From: Mariniblastus sp.
Lineage (GTDB): Bacteria; Planctomycetota; Planctomycetia; Pirellulales; Pirellulaceae
NCBI GenBank assembly: GCA_011523945.1
Contig: WTFU01000002.1
Location: 1 to 44,961, forward strand
Direction of reading: 5' to 3'
DNA length: 44,961 nucleotides
Part shown: piece after piece, positions 33,863-43,419 of the stretch
How positions within the stretch are numbered: position 1 is the stretch's first letter
Layout of the letters: each line of letters starts with the position of its first letter
Position numbers and translations under genes: made by a program
The notes under the pieces: generated by a model
The model's database searches: none
What the model was told of the DNA's origin: nothing
What the model saw: only the letters and a program-made list of their open reading frames with translations

Positions 33863-36800
33863 TCATTCGATATATCGAAAATCTAAACTCGCAAACAAAG
33901 CGTGACAGAATCTAGCCCAGGCACCTCGCCGATCCTCAGTTTCCGAAACCGCTGCATTACTCTTTGGCCCTGAGATGTTCAGCCCGAGATAACTCTCTAC
34001 CGATTGCATTTCACTGGCCGTTGGCTTTCTGCCAATCGCACTCAAATAGGCAACCTCCACTCGCTCCAAATCATCAATTTCAGACATAGCAAGAAGCTTA
34101 TCAGCCATTTTCCTCGATGACCGAATCACTTCCGGATCATTCATTAGAAACAGCGCCTGAGTCGGAAGCGTACTCGTATTCCGGTCGCCCGTAACCAAAT
34201 TTGGATTTGCGAAATCAAATACCTCAAAAAGCGGCAGCATTGAATTACGGAATGCAGGAACGTAAACACTTCTTTTCACCGTATCAAATTTATAGCCGAG
34301 ATCATACTGAGTGATCTTACGAATGGTTCGCCCGCCCGGCGTAAAATCAAGCTCACCCGCGACAAACAGAATTGAATCCCGAAGAACTTCAGCATCAACA
34401 CGGCGACGATTCGCCCGCCAAATCAAACGGTTTTCAGTATCCTTCTCCATCGCTTCCGGATCGAATGACACACTTAGTTGAAAGGCGTGGGACAAGATAA
34501 TTTTTCTGATCAATTTTTTTGTCGACCAACCTGAGTCAATAAAATTCATCGCCAAATAATCCAGCAACTCCGGATGCGACGGCTTTTCACCTACCGATCC
34601 AAAATTGTCAACAGTGGCAACAAGCCCTTTCCCAAACAGATGTCTCCAGACTCGATTCACATAAACTCGGGCTGTAAGCGGATGTTCTGGACTTGCGATC
34701 CATTCGGCCAGTTGCAATCTCCCACTCTCGTCCGAACCTAATTTTGGCCTCGGATTGTCACTGCAAACGGATAAGAACCCCCGTGGAATGACCGGCCCCA
34801 AATTGCGAACCGACCCGCGGATATGCAGATGACCATCCTTTGGCTTTGCGCTGTCCTTTACCGACATCGCGACGGCTACCGGACGCACAGGATTCTTTTT
34901 AATTTCTTTTAGTGAACGATCCAATTCGTCAACACGCTGCTCGAGAGCAACAATCTCTGCTGATTTTTTGGCTTTCACTACCGGACGATTTGATTTCGAC
35001 TTGGGCTTTCCGCGACGCGACTTGGAAGAAGACACTGCGTCCTTGCCACGCACTTCGGAACCGTTTGCCCGTTTTAAAAATTGGACCGCATCGACGATGA
35101 CATGCCCATCGGCCCCCTCATTTGAAATGGTCACAGAAGCCACATTGTCAGCTTCAAAACGAAAGGTTCCAAGCGAGTAAAACAAATCGTCAATCGGAGG
35201 GGGCTTCGACTGATTGACAAGAAAATTAGATTTTCCATCCTGGTGATCTACCGTTACGGAGGCATTCGACGCTCGATTCCCACCCGCACTGTAAGAGATG
35301 CGGACTTCATAATTTCCGCCTGTTTCAAACTTCGGCGAGAAAACCACCCTTTTCTCCCCCTTACCTGTGCCTTCATCGTGTAAGTAATGCTTATTTACAA
35401 ATTGCCCCGCAAAGGTTGACTCCTTCCAACTGCCAATCAGTTGAGCCGTGGTATCGTCGAGCACTAACTTCTTCAACGAATCAGCCGACACCGATTTCTT
35501 GCTCGCTATGCGTCGGGCAGATTCCGAATTGGTCAGCTTCGCCAAGTCGGCTTTCGCCTTGGTCAACTGATTCCCTAACGCTTTGACTTCCCGCAAGTAC
35601 TCATTCGCTGCCTCAACTTCCTCGGCCGAAGCGAGGGGCTGGGTGACATAACTAGAAACATTCCCGTCAACTAAGGAAACCGTACTTCCAAATATCCCTG
35701 CAATGGCATAGTAATCCGACATTGGAATGGGATCGAATTTATGATCGTGACAACGGGCACACCCTAAAGTCATCCCTAAAAACGCCCGACCAATGGTATC
35801 GATTTGCTCATCGATCACCTCCATACGCAACAGCTCTTTATCCTGTTGTTCGTAATTCGTCGGCCCCAGCGCAAGTAATCCAGCTGCAATCAAATGCTCT
35901 GTTTTTTGCTGTTGTGATTCGTGAGTTAGCAAATCACCGGCAATCTGTTCAACAATAAATTCGTCAAATGGCTTGTCTTGGTTGTAGGCATCAACAACGT
36001 AGTCGCGAAAGCGCCAAGCTTCCGGAAACATCAGGCTTCGGCCGCCCCCACTCGACTCGGCGAACCGCGCTACATCCAGCCAATGTCGCCCCCATCGCTC
36101 TCCGAAATGACTTGAAGCCAGCAACTCATCAACAAGTTCGGGTAAAATTTCTTCTGTCGGACGGTTGTCATTAACGAAATCATTGATCTGGCTAACCGTT
36201 GGAGGCAATCCAATGACCGCAAGATAAACACGGCGCAACAAAGATTCACGACTAGCATCTTCTACTGGAGCAACTCCCGCAGACTCCATCCTCGCAAGAA
36301 GGTAACGGTCAATATCGTTGCGGGGCCACTGACGATCAACGGTAGTCGGTGGCTGCGATTCCTTCAGAGGTGAAAACGCCCAAAATTTCCTACCTTCCTC
36401 CAGACTTAAAGGGCCAGCCTCTTTTGTTGGCTGAGCCTTTCGAGGATCTGGTGCGCCCATTTTGATCCATTGAACCAAAATATCGATTTCAGAATCTTTC
36501 AACTTTCCCTTGGGGGGCATCTCATAATCTTCATAGCGAACGGAAGAAATTAACAAACTCTCTTCTGGATGCCCAAGCACTATCGCCGGGCCGGAGTCCC
36601 CACCAAGCACCATTTCCTCTTGAGAGGTTAATCGTAAACCACCGCGTATCTTCTTTTCACTTGCGCCATGACACGGAAGGCAATGTTGAGACAGGAGAGG
36701 ACGTACCTTATTTTCAAAAAACTCAATCTCTCGAATCGTAAAAGATTTCGGATCCGACTCCCCTTCTTCCTGGGCTAAGCCTTGCGAGTTTAAGAGACTC

Positions 36801-36883
36801 AATACCAGAACGAACTGCAGCAAGGCCAAAAATGCCCTCGACAAGCCGTTCAAAAAATTTTTAGCTTCGCGCTTACGAACCAT
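33863..36883 (-). CDS. Large planctomycete cytochrome (PSCyt1-DUF1549-golvesin-like-DUF1553)
   Basis: This 1006-residue secreted protein has a signal peptide (SRAFLALLQFVLVLSLLNSQGLA). PSCyt1 carries Cys68-x2-Cys71-His72 (HCLPCHGASE) and a Met in YEMPPKGKL. DUF1549 carries a second CxxCH at 375-379 (GCARCHDHKFDPI). A beta-rich module at about 475-605 resembles the golvesin C-terminal/Xly carbohydrate-binding type (FETGGNYEVRISYSAGG and VIVDAVQFL). A very basic stretch lies at about 606-645, then a short coiled coil, and DUF1553 at about 690-990. I use the ATG at 36883 because the earlier TTG at 36940 would bury the signal peptide. It is about 200 residues longer than the first copy because of the inserted module. 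Confidence 0.9.
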   Translation of the reverse strand: MVRKREAKNFLNGLSRAFLALLQFVLVLSLLNSQGLAQEEGESDPKSFTIREIEFFENKVRPLLSQHCLPCHGASEKKIRGGLRLTSQEEMVLGGDSGPAIVLGHPEESLLISSVRYEDYEMPPKGKLKDSEIDILVQWIKMGAPDPRKAQPTKEAGPLSLEEGRKFWAFSPLKESQPPTTVDRQWPRNDIDRYLLARMESAGVAPVEDASRESLLRRVYLAVIGLPPTVSQINDFVNDNRPTEEILPELVDELLASSHFGERWGRHWLDVARFAESSGGGRSLMFPEAWRFRDYVVDAYNQDKPFDEFIVEQIAGDLLTHESQQQKTEHLIAAGLLALGPTNYEQQDKELLRMEVIDEQIDTIGRAFLGMTLGCARCHDHKFDPIPMSDYYAIAGIFGSTVSLVDGNVSSYVTQPLASAEEVEAANEYLREVKALGNQLTKAKADLAKLTNSESARRIASKKSVSADSLKKLVLDDTTAQLIGSWKESTFAGQFVNKHYLHDEGTGKGEKRVVFSPKFETGGNYEVRISYSAGGNRASNASVTVDHQDGKSNFLVNQSKPPPIDDLFYSLGTFRFEADNVASVTISNEGADGHVIVDAVQFLKRANGSEVRGKDAVSSSKSRRGKPKSKSNRPVVKAKKSAEIVALEQRVDELDRSLKEIKKNPVRPVAVAMSVKDSAKPKDGHLHIRGSVRNLGPVIPRGFLSVCSDNPRPKLGSDESGRLQLAEWIASPEHPLTARVYVNRVWRHLFGKGLVATVDNFGSVGEKPSHPELLDYLAMNFIDSGWSTKKLIRKIILSHAFQLSVSFDPEAMEKDTENRLIWRANRRRVDAEVLRDSILFVAGELDFTPGGRTIRKITQYDLGYKFDTVKRSVYVPAFRNSMLPLFEVFDFANPNLVTGDRNTSTLPTQALFLMNDPEVIRSSRKMADKLLAMSEIDDLERVEVAYLSAIGRKPTASEMQSVESYLGLNISGPKSNAAVSETEDRRGAWARFCHALFASLDFRYIE

Positions 36884-37120
36884 CAATTTACCAGTACTTT
36901 TCAGGAATATCGAAGCGATTGCGATCAGGCAATCGTACAACGATCTGCTCGAAATTATAACGTCGAATCAATGAAAATTCGAACTCTCAACTCACTCTTA
37001 AGACACAATTCGTGCTACTTCGGTATTAAAATTCAAAAAAAACGATCGATTGTATTCGCTTAAGCAAATACAACTTTAAAATACGGGTATTCTTCAACCT
37101 AAGATTGACTTGGAACCCAA

Positions 37121-38722
37121 ATGATATCCTGCAAGCGCATCCCGTTTCTCAAGCGTAACAAACTAGTTTCATTGATGTGGATTCCGTTCATTTTATTCGC
37201 GATCCTGAGTGCGAATTCGAGCGCACAACCAAGCGACAAAGCGTCAACAGCCCTGCAACCCAATGTCTTAGTTATCTACGCTGACGACCTCGGCTACGGT
37301 GACGTTCACTGCTACAACGCAAACTCCACCGTACGGACACCTAACATTGACCGCTTAGCCAATGAGGGCATGCGTTTTACGGATGCACACAGTGCGGCAA
37401 CCGTCTGCACCCCCAGTCGCTACAGTCTGCTAACAGGACGCTACGCGTTTCGTTTACCGAATCACGGTAGAGTTTTTGACGGTATCGGTGGCCCCAACTT
37501 AATCACCCCCGAACGCCTCTCAATGGGACAGATGTTCTCCAATCTCGGATACGCAACCGCGTGTGTTGGAAAGTGGCATATCGGGATGACCTTTTTTGAC
37601 AAACAGGGAAACCCCATTAACAAAGGAGGCCCGGAGCCAGTCACACGAATCGACTACGAAAGACCAATTGAAGGCTCGCCGATTGATCGTGGGTTCGATT
37701 ACTTTTTCGGTACAGCGGCCTGCCCCACGACGGATTGGCTGTATGCCTTTGTCGAGGGCAATCGAGTTCCAATCCCCCCAACACAACGGCTCGACAAATC
37801 CAAACTTCCCAAACATCCTTACTCTGTGGACAATCGGCGAGGCTGGCAGGCAGATGACTTCGACCTCGAAGAAGTCGATCTCATTTTCCTGGAAAAAAGC
37901 AAATCCTTTCTCGACCAACATTATCAATCGTCGCCTGAAAAACCATTCTTCCTTTATCACGCCATGCAGTCGGTGCACCTCCCCTCGTTTCCTGCCGACA
38001 AGTTCAAGGGAACCAGCAACTCTGGCCCCCATGGCGACTTTATCGTCGAACTCGACTTTATCGTTGGCAGCCTTATGGAAACACTCAAGCAGCATAATGC
38101 CGAAAAAAACACAATTGTAATTTTCACAAGCGACAACGGGCCGGAAGTATTAACTACCGTTAGAATGCGGCAAGACCATCAGCACGACGCCGCTGCCCCA
38201 TGGCGAGGAATGAAACGGGATCTCTGGGAAGGAGGACACCGCGTTCCAATGATTGTGAGATGGCCGGGCAAAGTACCAGCCGCCTCGACGACGGATGCTT
38301 TAGTTTGCCAAACCGACCTCATGGCAACTTTGGCAAGGATCACAAATGCCCAGCTTCCAGAAAATTGCGCTGAGGATAGTATCGACTTTTCCAATCTGCT
38401 TTTAGGAAAAACTCAAACGGGGAATCGAGAATTCATCATTCATCAAGGGTTTGCCGGCGATAAGAAACTCGCTATACGCTCGAAACATTGGAAATATTTG
38501 AATTGCGGGGACTCCGGCGGAAATAACTACCAAAAGCAACCGCTGCTTCGCCCTTACTTTGACGAGTCCGAATCCACTGCCGATGCTCAGCTATACAACC
38601 TTGAAATCGACCCCAGAGAAACCAATAACCTTTACCTGCAAGAACCAAGCGTCGCCATTCGAATGCGTGCAAAACTTGAAGAAATTAAATCGGTGTCAGG
38701 CAAATCGCGTCCGCAAGAATAG
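37121..38722 (+). CDS. Secreted Cys-type sulfatase
   Basis: This 533-residue sulfatase of the arylsulfatase/GalNAc-6-sulfatase type has metal-binding Asp55-Asp56 (IYADDLGYGD). The formylglycine site is CTPSR at 96-100, extended by YSLLTGR, with Lys151 and His153 in VGKWHIG and the later metal pair in FTSDNGPE. The N-terminus has a hydrophobic segment (LMWIPFILFAILSANSSAQ) after a basic stretch; the in-frame ATG at codon 19 is an alternative start. GGAA lies 5 nt before the first ATG. It needs a formylglycine-generating enzyme encoded elsewhere. It probably removes sulfate from a glycan and is divergent from the second cytochrome operon across 237 nt. Confidence 0.92.
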   Translation: MISCKRIPFLKRNKLVSLMWIPFILFAILSANSSAQPSDKASTALQPNVLVIYADDLGYGDVHCYNANSTVRTPNIDRLANEGMRFTDAHSAATVCTPSRYSLLTGRYAFRLPNHGRVFDGIGGPNLITPERLSMGQMFSNLGYATACVGKWHIGMTFFDKQGNPINKGGPEPVTRIDYERPIEGSPIDRGFDYFFGTAACPTTDWLYAFVEGNRVPIPPTQRLDKSKLPKHPYSVDNRRGWQADDFDLEEVDLIFLEKSKSFLDQHYQSSPEKPFFLYHAMQSVHLPSFPADKFKGTSNSGPHGDFIVELDFIVGSLMETLKQHNAEKNTIVIFTSDNGPEVLTTVRMRQDHQHDAAAPWRGMKRDLWEGGHRVPMIVRWPGKVPAASTTDALVCQTDLMATLARITNAQLPENCAEDSIDFSNLLLGKTQTGNREFIIHQGFAGDKKLAIRSKHWKYLNCGDSGGNNYQKQPLLRPYFDESESTADAQLYNLEIDPRETNNLYLQEPSVAIRMRAKLEEIKSVSGKSRPQE

Positions 38723-39149
38723 CGATTCCTTCTATTAGCCTTCTTGCCGTTTGACACCCGCCACTGCTAATTCCTCGCGATGCCTTCAGCGTCCATTTAA
38801 CGCTCGCCGCAACCACAAGCAGCCTGGGAACCAGCTTATACATTTCTCTAACTAGCAGGCTTTTGCTTTGCAACAACTTAGGCCTTAGTGTTTTTCTGCC
38901 AAGTGAACAAAGACATATTTGCCCAACCATTAGCTTTCACAGCTGCATTTCAAATTTCGATCCCCAGCCTCTATCGAAGGTCCAACTAGGGAATGAATTT
39001 GCCCTCGTTTCAGATGGGGAAACTAAAGATTTAAAAAGTACAAAATTAACTTCCTGAACGACTTGTAAGGCGGGGGCTTCCGGTTAAATTTTTTAACGCT
39101 CTCTCACTCTTCTACTTATGTGAAAATTCTTATAATTTGATATTGACCT
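38723..39149. other. Intergenic region after the sulfatase gene
   Basis: About 430 nt without a believable gene. No terminator with a T-tract follows the sulfatase. A TATAAT at 39131-39136 is close to the PEP-CTERM gene start and, if used, would give an almost leaderless mRNA; no -35 box matches. Confidence 0.4.
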
Positions 39150-39893
39150 ATGAATATACTTAAACACACCGAATTCCCAGGTCCTAAGCTCGCATTCGCG
39201 TTGTTAATCCTTTCCTTGGCAAGCTTCACAAAAGCTGCAAAGAGTGAGATTATTGTGATTGACGATTTTACAACCCCCATGGAGACGACGGGAATTGCCG
39301 TAAATTATTACGTTTCCAATGCGCAACAAGGTACGCAAACCTCCGGTTACGTGTATGGCAATCCGATTAGCCGGGACGTCGATTTAACACGAGTAACTAA
39401 TACAGATCCGACCGCATTTCAGCGCTCAACGGCTTCTATCAATAACAATCGATTTTCTTGGGCAAATGATCCAGGCACCGCTTCGACAACGACCCTAAAC
39501 CACCAGTTCTCTCCCGTGGATGTTGTTTCGCCGCAATACGGGACATCGGTTGGTTCCATCATTCTTGACGTAACCAATGTGGATCTAGACGCCATCGCAA
39601 CCATTACATTGATTGATGCTAATAATCAGGAAGCCACTTTCTCCCAGAGCATAACCGTCGCCGGTGCTCAGCAAGTTCAATTTGCTTATGACGATTTTCT
39701 CGCAGTGAACTCGAGTCTCGATTTGACACAGATTAAGGGAGTTACGACTCATCTTAGCCAGGAAGTTGGCGCGACAGCGGTTGACTTTGAAATGGACATC
39801 CTCGCATTCAGCACGCCTGAGCCATCGAGTGTCATGCTATTTTCTCTCGCTGGAATTGGGTTTGCATCGAGAAGACGACGAAACCGGAGTTAA
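39150..39893 (+). CDS. PEP-CTERM sorting-domain protein
   Basis: This 247-residue protein has an N-terminal signal peptide (KLAFALLILSLASFTKAAKS), a beta-rich, Thr/Ser/Asn-rich body (FTTPMETTGIAVNYYVSN to LDLTQIKGVTTHLSQEVG) and a C-terminal tail TPEPSSVMLFSLAGIGFASRRRR. The tail is the classic PEP motif, hydrophobic helix and Arg cluster read by exosortase, which cuts and anchors or releases the protein at the envelope. The body has one repeated-looking beta pattern but no enzyme motif. It could be a surface or matrix protein. No exosortase is in the window. Confidence 0.85.
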   Translation: MNILKHTEFPGPKLAFALLILSLASFTKAAKSEIIVIDDFTTPMETTGIAVNYYVSNAQQGTQTSGYVYGNPISRDVDLTRVTNTDPTAFQRSTASINNNRFSWANDPGTASTTTLNHQFSPVDVVSPQYGTSVGSIILDVTNVDLDAIATITLIDANNQEATFSQSITVAGAQQVQFAYDDFLAVNSSLDLTQIKGVTTHLSQEVGATAVDFEMDILAFSTPEPSSVMLFSLAGIGFASRRRRNRS

Positions 39894-40164
39894 CAACGAA
39901 TGGCCCTGCACTTGAATTTCCCATCTCTTTAGGCCTTTGAGTCTCGCTTGCTACCTCCCTGCTATGACTTTATGAGACTGGGTTTTTACTTCGTTCCGCC
40001 CGATTTCATAACGCTAATTTCCTCCTCTCAGCCCGCGCTCTAATCTTTTGATATGGACGTGCTCTAGGTCGCCCATATTGACCACGCTTGCCGATCCAAC
40101 CGGAATCATGTTCTAATCGTGCGACTTGGGTTATTTCAGTCGATAATAAGAACAGTAGATTCCA

Positions 40165-40626
40165 ATGGATTTCCTCCTCCCTTTGACAGTGGGATTGTCC
40201 GTCATTCTCATTACCGTGGGTTTGCACGCCGTCGCGACGACGCAGGCAATCTATCTGCTGAAAAAATACGGAAAAAAACGAGGGCAAAATGCAGGTGTTC
40301 GATCGAAACCGTTAATCCTCGGCGTGACCGGTGTCTTTTTGTCGATCAAACATTACATCGACATTATCCTTTGGGCGGTTGCTTATTGGATTTTTGCCGG
40401 GGCTGAACATTTCACCAATTTCGAAGATGCCGTCTATTTCTCATCAGTAACGTACACCACCCTTGGATACGGCGATGTAACCCTCTCTGATAACTGGCGA
40501 CTATTGTGTGGAATCCAAGCCATGAACGGCGTCTTACTTTTTGGTTGGAGTACCGCCATTCTATTTTATCTTGTTCAGCGTTTTTGGAGCGAAGAGCGCA
40601 GGAAAACCGAAGCCGGCGAGCCATAA
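40165..40626 (+). CDS. Small K+ channel (two-helix pore type)
   Basis: This 153-residue protein has an N-terminal hydrophobic segment (LPLTVGLSVILITVGLHAV), a pore-domain outer helix (IDIILWAVAYWIFAG), the selectivity filter TTLGYGD at 98-104 after a pore helix, and an inner helix (GVLLFGWSTAILFYLVQRF). This matches the Ion_trans_2 layout with one extra N-terminal helix. There is no RCK regulatory domain. It is followed 23 nt later by the AI-2E family gene and is probably co-transcribed with it. Confidence 0.85.
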   Translation: MDFLLPLTVGLSVILITVGLHAVATTQAIYLLKKYGKKRGQNAGVRSKPLILGVTGVFLSIKHYIDIILWAVAYWIFAGAEHFTNFEDAVYFSSVTYTTLGYGDVTLSDNWRLLCGIQAMNGVLLFGWSTAILFYLVQRFWSEERRKTEAGEP

Positions 40627-40649
40627 TCCATTTAGACTAAATCAAAAAT

Positions 40650-41783
40650 ATGCAACGCACACAAAACATTTGCCTGGTCTTACTAGCCACGATTGCGGTC
40701 AGCTTTAGCCTCTTTTATCTCAAATCGGTTTTACTCCCTTTTGTGATCGCTTTGTTTGTGGTGATCGGATGCCGCCCGATCCTAGAGTTCGTTGAGAAAC
40801 AATTAAAACTTCCGCGCTCAATCGCATTCGGACTATCTTTTTTAATTGGCAACTTGTTGCTGATCGGATTCGCGCTCTTGTTGTGGTTCTCAATTACGGA
40901 TTTGCAAAATAAATCCAGTGTCTACGAAAAGCGGATGAATATCATTGCCACCTGGGTAGTCGAAAAACTTCCAAGCGATCCCCCAACTCCAGAACCGAAC
41001 GACATCTCGAAAGAGAATTCCGAGCAGGATACCCTGGGGCCCGCTCCAACGACACTGTCGGGTAACAACGACCTGCCTAAAAATCCGAAAGCAGCTGTCG
41101 AAGAAATCTTCCAGTCCATCTCGAGCTTCATTCAGGAACAACTCGTACGACTGGCTAGTTCACTGGCGAATCTGCTTTCCTACGGGATCTTGATTTTGAT
41201 TTTTGTATTCTTCTTGTTGATGGGAAATACCGGGCAAATTCCGGATCCAGACCAAACAACTGAAAATCAGCCAAGGATTTTGGGGGAAATTGAAGAGCAA
41301 ATCCGAAAGTACCTTTTCATGAAAACGGTCATTTCGATGTTTACCGGTTTGGCATTCGGCTTAGTGCTATGGCTCTTTGGTGTTCCACTGGCGACCGTTT
41401 TTGGGTTCTTAGCCTTTTTACTCAACTTCATACCGAACATCGGCCCGCTAATCGGCTGTGCACTGCCCGTTCCGTTTCTCATTCTCAACTCGAATATATC
41501 CCCCACAGCCGGGATTATTTGTTTCGTTTTGATCAGCACGATCCAATTCGTCAGCGGTAATGTGATCGAAACTCGAATCATGGGAAAATCATTTGATGTC
41601 AGTCCAATTACGTTGTTGCTCGCACTTATGTTCTTTGGACTGATCTGGGGCATCATTGGCATGTTCCTCGCCACTCCGATCGTGTCGATCCTCAAGATTG
41701 TTCTACACCAACGTAGTTCAACTCGCCCCATCGCCGATTTACTTGCAGGCCGCCTCGATGTTTTCAATTCCATGGAAGATTAA
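40650..41783 (+). CDS. AI-2E family transporter (PerM/TqsA type)
   Basis: This 377-residue membrane protein has about seven to eight helices. An N-terminal pair (ICLVLLATIAVSFSLFYL and LLPFVIALFVVIGCRPILEFV) is followed by a large hydrophilic insert at about 100-165 (PSDPPTPEPNDIS and on). The conserved C-terminal half includes FGFLAFLLNFIPNIGPLIG and FVSGNVIETRIMGKSFDVSP. The family exports small molecules or ions; autoinducer-2 export is shown for only some members, so the substrate is open. It follows a K+ channel gene by 23 nt. A hairpin without a T-tract lies at 41803-41824. Confidence 0.9.
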   Translation: MQRTQNICLVLLATIAVSFSLFYLKSVLLPFVIALFVVIGCRPILEFVEKQLKLPRSIAFGLSFLIGNLLLIGFALLLWFSITDLQNKSSVYEKRMNIIATWVVEKLPSDPPTPEPNDISKENSEQDTLGPAPTTLSGNNDLPKNPKAAVEEIFQSISSFIQEQLVRLASSLANLLSYGILILIFVFFLLMGNTGQIPDPDQTTENQPRILGEIEEQIRKYLFMKTVISMFTGLAFGLVLWLFGVPLATVFGFLAFLLNFIPNIGPLIGCALPVPFLILNSNISPTAGIICFVLISTIQFVSGNVIETRIMGKSFDVSPITLLLALMFFGLIWGIIGMFLATPIVSILKIVLHQRSSTRPIADLLAGRLDVFNSMED

Positions 41784-42176
41784 TAGCCTTTCTGAACTTT
41801 TCGAGGTGCCAACGCGGCACCCTCTAAGACTGCACGTCGGAACAGTTTCCAGCGTCCCTGCCTCGCGGCGTTTTACCCCGACGGGGGAAAATGCCCCATC
41901 TAGTTATTGCCAATCCTTATTGCCAAACCGGCCTTGCATTTTTTAAAATTTAATCAGTCGTAAAATTTAAACAAAAAAACCGACCGATTATTCGTAGTAA
42001 AACTGTAATTTGCGACCCATCCTTTGATCAAGATCCGTATCGAAGATTAACTGGCACACCAATTGCTGAAAGGTGAATCGCCAATCGATTGATTGCTTAA
42101 GCCCCTTTCGCAATTGCTGCCTAAGCTCATCAATCCGCCATGCATTTGAAATAAAACCTGCACTGAAAGAAGACTT
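41784..42176. other. Intergenic region before the MoxR gene, with a hairpin
   Basis: A GC-rich hairpin (GGTGCC / GGCACC, loop AACGC, within 41803-41824) follows the AI-2E gene but has no T-tract, so it is only a weak terminator candidate. The rest is AT-rich and probably carries the promoter of the MoxR operon. A 64-codon minus-strand frame at 41988-42182 is not convincing. Confidence 0.4.
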
Positions 42177-43226
42177 ATGCAAATTAATTCCAACCCAACC
42201 AATCGAGATCCCGTCAATAATCCATCAGACGTTCCGTTACATCGACAAATCACAGAACTGTCTGAGGAAATTCAAAACAGCAGCATCCCTTTTCAGACGC
42301 TCATCGGCGAGGTCGGACAGGTCATCGTGGGCCAGGAAAAGCTAATCCAGCGAATGCTAATAGGCCTTTTAGCCAATGGGCACCTCTTAATCGAAGGCGT
42401 GCCTGGACTTGCAAAGACAACCGCCGTTGCCTGCCTCGCGCAAGCGATAGCGACGGACTTCCAGCGAATTCAATTCACTCCAGACCTTCTTCCTGCAGAC
42501 GTTGTTGGAACACTGGTCTATCGCCCGCAGCAGCAGGAGTTTGTTGTTCAGAAGGGTCCGATATTCTCCAATCTGATTCTGGCTGATGAAATCAACCGAG
42601 CACCCGCAAAGGTCCAAAGTGCTTTATTGGAGGCCATGCAAGAACGGCAAGTCACGATTGGGGCTGAAACATACCCACTGGACGATCCATTTCTCGTGAT
42701 GGCGACCCAGAATCCCGTCGAGCAGGAAGGCACCTACCCACTTCCGGAAGCACAAATGGATCGTTTTATGCTCAAAGTAGTGGTTGGCTATCCGAACCGT
42801 GCACAAGAGCAGTTGATACTTCAGCGTATGTCGAAAACGAAACAGGACCATCATGTAAATGCGGTAATGAAGCCCGAAGATATTATTTCTGCACGCACAT
42901 TACTTGACGACATTTACATCGACAACAAAGTTCAGGATTACATTGTCGACCTTGTGATGGCTACACGGGAACCCGAAAAATACGGTGTACCAGTAAACGG
43001 CTTAATTCAATACGGCGTCTCTCCCCGTGCGACCATCAGTTTAACGCTTGCTGCGAAGGCGAACGCTTTCCTCCAAGGCCGCGGTTATGTCATTCCCCAG
43101 GACGTAAAAGATCTTGCACTCGATGTCCTCCGCCATCGACTGATCATCACTTACGAAGCAGAAGCGGAAGACAAAACTTCGGACGATGTCGTATCAACCA
43201 TTCTTGCTCATGTCCCGGTCCCGTAA
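42177..43226 (+). CDS. MoxR-family AAA+ ATPase
   Basis: This 349-residue ATPase has Walker A GVPGLAKT at 74-81, Walker B LILADE at 133-138 followed by INRAPAKVQSALLEAMQE, sensor 1 MATQNPVEQEGTYPLPEAQMDRF, and a C-terminal lid domain with SPRATISL. MoxR proteins act as chaperones that mature or regulate partners containing von Willebrand A domains. Here the partner is the DUF58 gene 193 nt downstream, followed by a BatD-like gene. The 193-nt gap is longer than usual for this operon and may hold an internal promoter. Confidence 0.93.
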   Translation: MQINSNPTNRDPVNNPSDVPLHRQITELSEEIQNSSIPFQTLIGEVGQVIVGQEKLIQRMLIGLLANGHLLIEGVPGLAKTTAVACLAQAIATDFQRIQFTPDLLPADVVGTLVYRPQQQEFVVQKGPIFSNLILADEINRAPAKVQSALLEAMQERQVTIGAETYPLDDPFLVMATQNPVEQEGTYPLPEAQMDRFMLKVVVGYPNRAQEQLILQRMSKTKQDHHVNAVMKPEDIISARTLLDDIYIDNKVQDYIVDLVMATREPEKYGVPVNGLIQYGVSPRATISLTLAAKANAFLQGRGYVIPQDVKDLALDVLRHRLIITYEAEAEDKTSDDVVSTILAHVPVP

Positions 43227-43419
43227 AACCATTGGTTTTACTGACCAGACCAACCGTTTTTGTTTAAGTCAAAAGAACGAACGACTAACTCGTCGACTTG
43301 AAACCAAACCGTCGGTCGGTCGAGCACGTTACTCAGGGGCTTTGCACCACTCCGCCGTGACGTGCCCGACCGGCTATTTACCAAGTTTAATTCAAACCTA
43401 ATAACACGTTGATTAAACC

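Noticed and set aside
41988..42182. A 64-codon minus-strand frame upstream of the MoxR gene
   Set aside because: It looks helix-like (RIDELRQQLRKGLKQ) but starts at TTG without a ribosome site and runs into the MoxR start region; not enough to call.
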